Shown piece by piece: positions 6,148 to 7,862 of a stretch of 7,862 nucleotides of DNA. The first letter of the stretch is position 1. Every line of letters starts with the position of its first letter. Source of the stretch: DASSBR01 sp035701285 (GTDB taxonomy: Bacteria; Pseudomonadota; Gammaproteobacteria; Natronospirales; DASSBR01); contig DASSNT010000077.1 in assembly GCA_035701285.1 (NCBI GenBank), positions 1 through 7,862 on the forward strand, given 5' to 3'. Position numbers and translations under genes: made by a program. Under the pieces are notes generated by a model. That model was not told where the DNA came from. It saw nothing but the letters and a program-made list of their open reading frames with translations, and made no database searches.

Positions 6148-7321
6148 CGCCCCTGATTTTCGCTCGCCGCAATTCCTGCGCGACCACATTGCGCAGACAA
6201 TGCAGTTCTATCACCCGCGCGCGATCGACTCGCAAGGCGGCTTTTTTCATTACTTCAAAGACGACGGCACCGTGTACGAGACGCGTCACCGCCACCTCGT
6301 CAGCAGTACGCGTTTTATATTCAATTATGCTATGGCCGCGCGGGAATTCGGCGATCAGGCCTGGCTCGACGCGGCGCATCACGGACTGCGGTATTTGCGC
6401 GACGCGCACCGGAATGCGCGCACCGGGGGCTACATCTGGACATTGCGCGACGGCCAGCAGGAGGACAGCACCAACCATTGTTACGGTGCGGCTTTCGTGC
6501 TGCTGGCCTACGCCAAATCTTTTGAAGCGGGCATCGACGCGGCCGGCGATTGGCTGGAGGAAACCTGGCGGCTGCTTGAGACGCATTACTGGGACGAGGC
6601 GGCCGGCCTGTATCGCGACGAGGCCGACGCCCACTGGCATTTCGCTCCGTACCGCGGCCAGAACGCCAACATGCACCTGTGCGAGGCCATGCTCGCCGCT
6701 TTCGAAGCCTGCGGTGAGCGTCGCTATCTGGACCGCGCATACGTGCTGGCCGACCACATGACGCGCCGCCAGGCCGCAAAGGCGGATGGTCTCGTCTGGG
6801 AACACTACGACGCGAACTGGGAAGTCGACTGGAACTACAACCGCGACAACCCGCGCCACCTGTTCCGGCCGTGGGGGTTTCAATCCGGCCATCAGACGGA
6901 ATGGGCCAAGCTGCTGGTCATGCTCGACCGTCATGTCGATGAGCTGTGGCTGGTCCCGCGCGCGCAGGCGTTATTCGATACGGCGCTGGAACGGGCCTGG
7001 GATGGCGACTTCGGCGGCATCGTTTACGGCTTCGCGCCTGACGGTTCCGTTTGCGACAGCGACAAATATTACTGGGTTCAGGCCGAGTCGCTGACCGCCG
7101 CCGCTGTGCTGGCAGCGCGGACGGAGGAGGCGCGCTACCGGGACTGGTACGACCGGCTGTGGGCGTACTCGTGGCGCTACTTCGTCGACCACCAGTACGG
7201 CGCGTGGTACCGCATTCTCGACCGCGAGAACCGCAAGTACAGCGACGAAAAAAGCCCGGCGGGCAAGACCGACTACCACACGATGGGCGCGTGTTATGAA
7301 CTGCTTCAACTCTTCCGTTAA
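6140..7321 (+). CDS. AGE-family sugar isomerase/epimerase, probably D-mannose isomerase
   Basis: This protein of 393 residues (396 if it starts at ATG 6131) belongs to the N-acylglucosamine 2-epimerase superfamily of (alpha/alpha)6 barrels, which includes YihS and bacterial mannose isomerases. Expected reaction: D-mannose to D-fructose in the cytoplasm, feeding the kinase encoded just upstream. Numbered from 6140, visible motifs are VSSTRFIFNYA (54-64, active-site Arg58), GQNANMHLCEAMLAAFEA (173-190), PWGFQSGHQTEWAKLL (244-259, His251) and TDYHTMGACYELL (377-389, His380). The two histidines correspond to the acid/base pair known in YihS (His248, His383). Length is normal, with no signal peptide. 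The ATG at 6140 has a weak TTGGA eight bases upstream; that at 6131 has none at proper distance. It overlaps the kinase gene by 8 bases. A mannose 2-epimerase or N-acylglucosamine epimerase is less likely given the fructokinase neighbour. Confidence 0.86.
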   Translation: MTDAPDFRSPQFLRDHIAQTMQFYHPRAIDSQGGFFHYFKDDGTVYETRHRHLVSSTRFIFNYAMAAREFGDQAWLDAAHHGLRYLRDAHRNARTGGYIWTLRDGQQEDSTNHCYGAAFVLLAYAKSFEAGIDAAGDWLEETWRLLETHYWDEAAGLYRDEADAHWHFAPYRGQNANMHLCEAMLAAFEACGERRYLDRAYVLADHMTRRQAAKADGLVWEHYDANWEVDWNYNRDNPRHLFRPWGFQSGHQTEWAKLLVMLDRHVDELWLVPRAQALFDTALERAWDGDFGGIVYGFAPDGSVCDSDKYYWVQAESLTAAAVLAARTEEARYRDWYDRLWAYSWRYFVDHQYGAWYRILDRENRKYSDEKSPAGKTDYHTMGACYELLQLFR

Positions 7322-7325
7322 CGGC

Positions 7326-7862
7326 ATGAAGGCGCTGGTTGTGGCACTTGCGTTGCTGGCGCCGGTTGCCGCGCGGGCGATGGACAATCCCGTCGATGCC
7401 AAGGCAATGGCAGCTCGCGTCAAAACCGAATTCCTGCACGCCTGGCAAAATTACGAACGCTACGCGTGGGGCCACGACGAGCTGCGGCCGCTGAGCAAAA
7501 CGCCGCATGACTGGTATGGCCAAAGCCTGCTGATGACGCCGGTCGACGCGGTCGACACGCTGGTGCTGATGGGGCTCGACAAGGAGGCCGCAAAAGCGCG
7601 CAAGCTGATCGAGACGCGGCTGTCCTTCGACAAGGACATCTACGTCAAGAACTTCGAAATCACGATTCGGCTGCTGGGTGGCCTGCTGTCCGGCTATGAA
7701 TTAACCGCTGACAAGCAGTTGCTCGCCCTGGCCAACGATCTGGGCAAGCGGTTGCTGCCGGCATTCGATTCGCCGACCGGCCTGCCGTATCAATACGTGA
7801 ATCTGCGCACGGGCGAGGTGCGTGGCGTCGAAACCAATCCGGCGGAAACCGGCACGCTGCTG
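7326..7862 (+). CDS. Exported GH47 (class I) alpha-1,2-mannosidase, C-terminus cut by the window edge
   Basis: The 179 visible residues are the N-terminal third or so of a Ca2+-dependent, inverting alpha-1,2-mannosidase of family GH47, the class of eukaryotic ER and Golgi mannosidases, also known from Caulobacter. A Sec signal peptide (MKALVVALALLAPVAARA, cleavage about residue 18) indicates export. GH47 hallmarks follow in order: HAWQNYERYAWGHDELRPLS (38-57), TPVDAVDTLVLMGL (71-84), KNFEITIRLLGGLLSGYEL (108-126), LLPAFDSPTGLPYQYVNL (143-160) and NPAETGTL. Glu111 in the FEITIR motif is the expected general acid; the remaining catalytic carboxylates and the Ca2+-binding Thr lie beyond the window. 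The ATG at 7326 is four bases after the isomerase stop; an in-frame ATG at 7296 would overlap the isomerase and add ten residues before the signal peptide. It complements the divergent GH92 enzyme in removing mannose outside the cytoplasm. Confidence 0.92.
   Translation, partial: MKALVVALALLAPVAARAMDNPVDAKAMAARVKTEFLHAWQNYERYAWGHDELRPLSKTPHDWYGQSLLMTPVDAVDTLVLMGLDKEAAKARKLIETRLSFDKDIYVKNFEITIRLLGGLLSGYELTADKQLLALANDLGKRLLPAFDSPTGLPYQYVNLRTGEVRGVETNPAETGTLL

Noticed and set aside
6089..6934. 281-codon open frame on the minus strand opposite the isomerase
   Set aside because: Antisense shadow of the AGE-family gene with no recognisable domain.
1..7862. CRISPR arrays, insertion sequences, tRNA or rRNA genes, attachment sites
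   Set aside because: No regularly spaced repeats, transposase motifs, terminal repeats or RNA gene features were seen; nearly all the window is coding.

Overview
This is a 7.9 kb GC-rich, gene-dense bacterial window with two functional blocks. The OxyR is of the gamma-proteobacterial kind (E. coli/Xanthomonas-like, with the two redox cysteines at the exact E. coli positions 199 and 208). Together with the high GC content and the sugar genes, this points to a Proteobacterium, possibly of the Xanthomonas/Rhodanobacter type. That placement is an inference from remembered family sequences, not a search result.

Block 1 (1-1474) is a peroxide-defence pair: a left-truncated peroxiredoxin gene ahpC on the minus strand, divergent from oxyR on the plus strand. 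They share a 128-bp AT-rich intergenic region. It holds a 37-bp stretch matching 13 of the 20 specified bases of the OxyR consensus, directly abutting the -35 of a plausible ahpC promoter. This is the longest gene-free stretch in the window.

Block 2 (1477-7862) is an alpha-mannoside utilisation locus. On the minus strand is an exported GH92 alpha-mannosidase, whose stop codon lies only 2 bp from the convergent oxyR stop. Across a 68-bp divergent promoter region, four genes read rightward with overlapping or nearly touching ends: an FucP/GluP-type MFS sugar transporter, a PfkB-family fructokinase, an AGE-family isomerase (best guess D-mannose isomerase), and an exported GH47 class I alpha-1,2-mannosidase that runs off the right edge.

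Read together, the genes describe a complete route: GH92 and GH47 trim mannose from alpha-mannan or high-mannose N-glycans outside the cytoplasm, the MFS protein imports the sugar, the AGE enzyme converts mannose to fructose, and the PfkB kinase makes fructose 6-phosphate. No mannokinase or ManA is needed. The pairing of GH92 with GH47 (a family known mainly from eukaryotes) is the most notable content. No RNA genes, CRISPR arrays, insertion sequences or dedicated sugar regulator were seen. No wholly new system is evident; the unusual points are the gene combination and some residue-level departures in the kinase and transporter.
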